6,627 nt of DNA from Polaromonas sp. (lineage in GTDB: Bacteria; Pseudomonadota; Gammaproteobacteria; Burkholderiales; Burkholderiaceae_C): assembly GCA_013205645.1 (NCBI GenBank), contig JABMMH010000146.1, positions 1-6,627 of the forward strand, read 5' to 3'. Below are positions 5,961-6,627 of the stretch, piece after piece (position 1 is the first letter of the stretch; the number at the start of each line of letters is the position of its first letter). Both the position numbers and the translations under genes were made by a program. The notes under the pieces are model-generated. The model was not told the origin of the DNA and searched no databases. It worked only from the letters and a program-made list of their open reading frames with translations.

Positions 5961-6003
5961 GCTTAGTTTAATTAAATACTCAGCGGTCGCGATCTTAAAA
6001 CAA
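5961..6003 (-). promoter_or_regulatory. Candidate promoter with imperfect dyad upstream of proteorhodopsin
   Basis: The only AT-rich non-coding stretch before the cassette lies here. A TTTAAT (-10-like, five of six consensus bases) occupies 5976-5971, with TTTAAG 17 bases upstream (5999-5994). An alternative pair is TTGTTT (6003-5998) and TATTTA (5978-5973) with a 19-base spacer. The -10 region lies within an imperfect 24-base dyad (5961-5984): arms GCTTAGTTTAA and TTAAATACTCAGC, centred on the perfect palindrome TTTAATTAAA (5967-5976). A start near 5964 would give a leader of about 110 bases. Boxes are ambiguous, so the promoter call is tentative; the dyad itself is directly visible and could bind a regulator. 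Confidence 0.4.
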
Positions 6004-6010
6004 CTTACGG

Positions 6011-6038
6011 ATGAAAAAACTATGAAAAAAATAAATAA
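6011..6038 (-). promoter_or_regulatory. Phased A/T tracts, possible UP element
   Basis: On the plus strand ATGAAAAAA occurs twice at an 11-base interval (6011 and 6022), followed by further A/T sequence. On the transcribed strand these are T tracts upstream of the putative -35. Helically phased A-tracts bend DNA and can act as UP elements; the T tracts could also serve the end of polA, but no hairpin precedes them. Confidence 0.25.
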
Positions 6039-6044
6039 GTGTTG

Positions 6045-6627
6045 TTAATGTGCTTTTTCCCAGTTTTCGCCCAGCCCGATTTCAGCCAGCAGCGGCGCTT
6101 TGAGTTGCGCCACACCGGCCATCAGCCGCGGTATCTCAGTGCGCACCCACGCTTGCTCGGCCAGCGGCACTTCAAACACCAGTTCGTCATGCACCTGCAT
6201 GATCATCCTGGTGCCGCGGCCTTCGGCGTCCAGCACCTGTTGCACCTTGACCATGCTGAGCTTGATGAGGTCGGCTGCTGTGCCCTGCATGGGCGCGTTG
6301 ATGGCGGCGCGCTCGGCGCCGCTGCGCCGCGGCCCGTTGGGCGAATTGATCTCCGGCAAATACAGGCGCCGGCCAAACACGGTCTCGACATAGCCCTTGC
6401 TTTTGGCCGAGAGTTTGGTTTCGTCCATGTAGGTTTTCACGCCGGGGTAACGCTGAAAATACTTGTCGATGTAGGCCGCTGCTGCCTTGGTTTCAATGCC
6501 TAAATTACGCGCCAAACCATAGCTGCTCATGCCATAAATCAGGCCGAAATTAATGACCTTGGCATACCGCCGCTGCTCGCTGCTGACCTGTTCCACCGCC
6601 ACACCAAACACCTCGGCGGCGGTCGCA
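6045..6627 (-). CDS. polA: DNA polymerase I, C-terminal part (5' end outside window)
   Basis: The last 193 codons of a family A DNA polymerase are visible; the first base of the window on this strand (6627) belongs to an incomplete codon. The segment carries the fingers O-helix motif RRYAKVINFGLIYG, with the Arg, Lys, Phe, Tyr and Gly that bind the incoming nucleotide, and the palm motif MQVHDELVFEV, whose His-Asp-Glu holds a catalytic metal ligand. RRLYLPEI and the GTAADLIK segment are also typical. The C-terminus GENWEKAH is where family members normally end, so the gene is intact at this end. It functions in repair and Okazaki-fragment processing and has no link to the rhodopsin system; it marks the chromosomal neighbour. 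Hand-counted GC of 6061-6600 is about 61%, clearly above the genes to its left. Confidence 0.97.
   Translation of the reverse strand, partial: ATAAEVFGVAVEQVSSEQRRYAKVINFGLIYGMSSYGLARNLGIETKAAAAYIDKYFQRYPGVKTYMDETKLSAKSKGYVETVFGRRLYLPEINSPNGPRRSGAERAAINAPMQGTAADLIKLSMVKVQQVLDAEGRGTRMIMQVHDELVFEVPLAEQAWVRTEIPRLMAGVAQLKAPLLAEIGLGENWEKAH

Noticed and set aside
6011..6044. Intrinsic terminator for polA in the T-rich stretch after its stop
   Set aside because: T tracts are present on the transcript strand but no GC-rich hairpin precedes them.
6039..6503. 154-codon plus-strand open frame
   Set aside because: Antisense to the conserved polA domain; His-rich shadow.

Overview
The window is a compact, entirely minus-strand proteorhodopsin photosystem cassette next to the 3' end of a DNA polymerase I gene. 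The visible polA C-terminus (fingers/palm motifs, ending near the family C-terminus) looks like that of a Burkholderiales betaproteobacterium, probably Comamonadaceae-like and freshwater. That placement is inference from protein flavour only; no rRNA or other taxonomic marker is present.

Layout in transcription order (right to left): partial polA (6627-6045); a 192-base AT-rich gap (6044-5853) with promoter-like sequence, a dyad, a foldable leader and a strong Shine-Dalgarno; a complete green-type proteorhodopsin gene (5852-5049); a 102-base gap holding two overlapping hairpins and the crtE ribosome binding site; then crtE (4946-3984), crtI (3984-2509), crtB (2512-1544), crtY (1554-397) and the first 133 codons of blh (400-1), cut by the window edge. 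From crtE to blh every gene overlaps the next by 1, 4, 11 and 4 bases, so these five genes are almost certainly one translationally coupled operon.

Together the genes form a complete route: CrtE makes geranylgeranyl diphosphate, CrtB condenses two of these to phytoene, CrtI desaturates phytoene to lycopene, CrtY cyclises it to beta-carotene, Blh cleaves beta-carotene to retinal, and retinal binds Lys246 of the rhodopsin to give a light-driven outward proton pump. No hydroxylase or ketolase gene is visible, and the rhodopsin has Phe164 where antenna-binding xanthorhodopsins have Gly, so retinal rather than an antenna carotenoid is the likely end product.

The system itself is a known type. The less ordinary signals are a GC step between polA (about 61% by hand count) and the cassette (about 49% in sampled lines), which fits lateral acquisition; a perfect 10-bp hairpin with a GAAA tetraloop inside crtB; competing hairpins between the rhodopsin gene and crtE; an imperfect dyad on the presumed promoter; and a CrtE with a short polyprenyl-synthase-like aspartate motif. 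No tRNA, rRNA, CRISPR, insertion sequence or attachment site is seen, and no gap longer than 192 bases lacks a gene.
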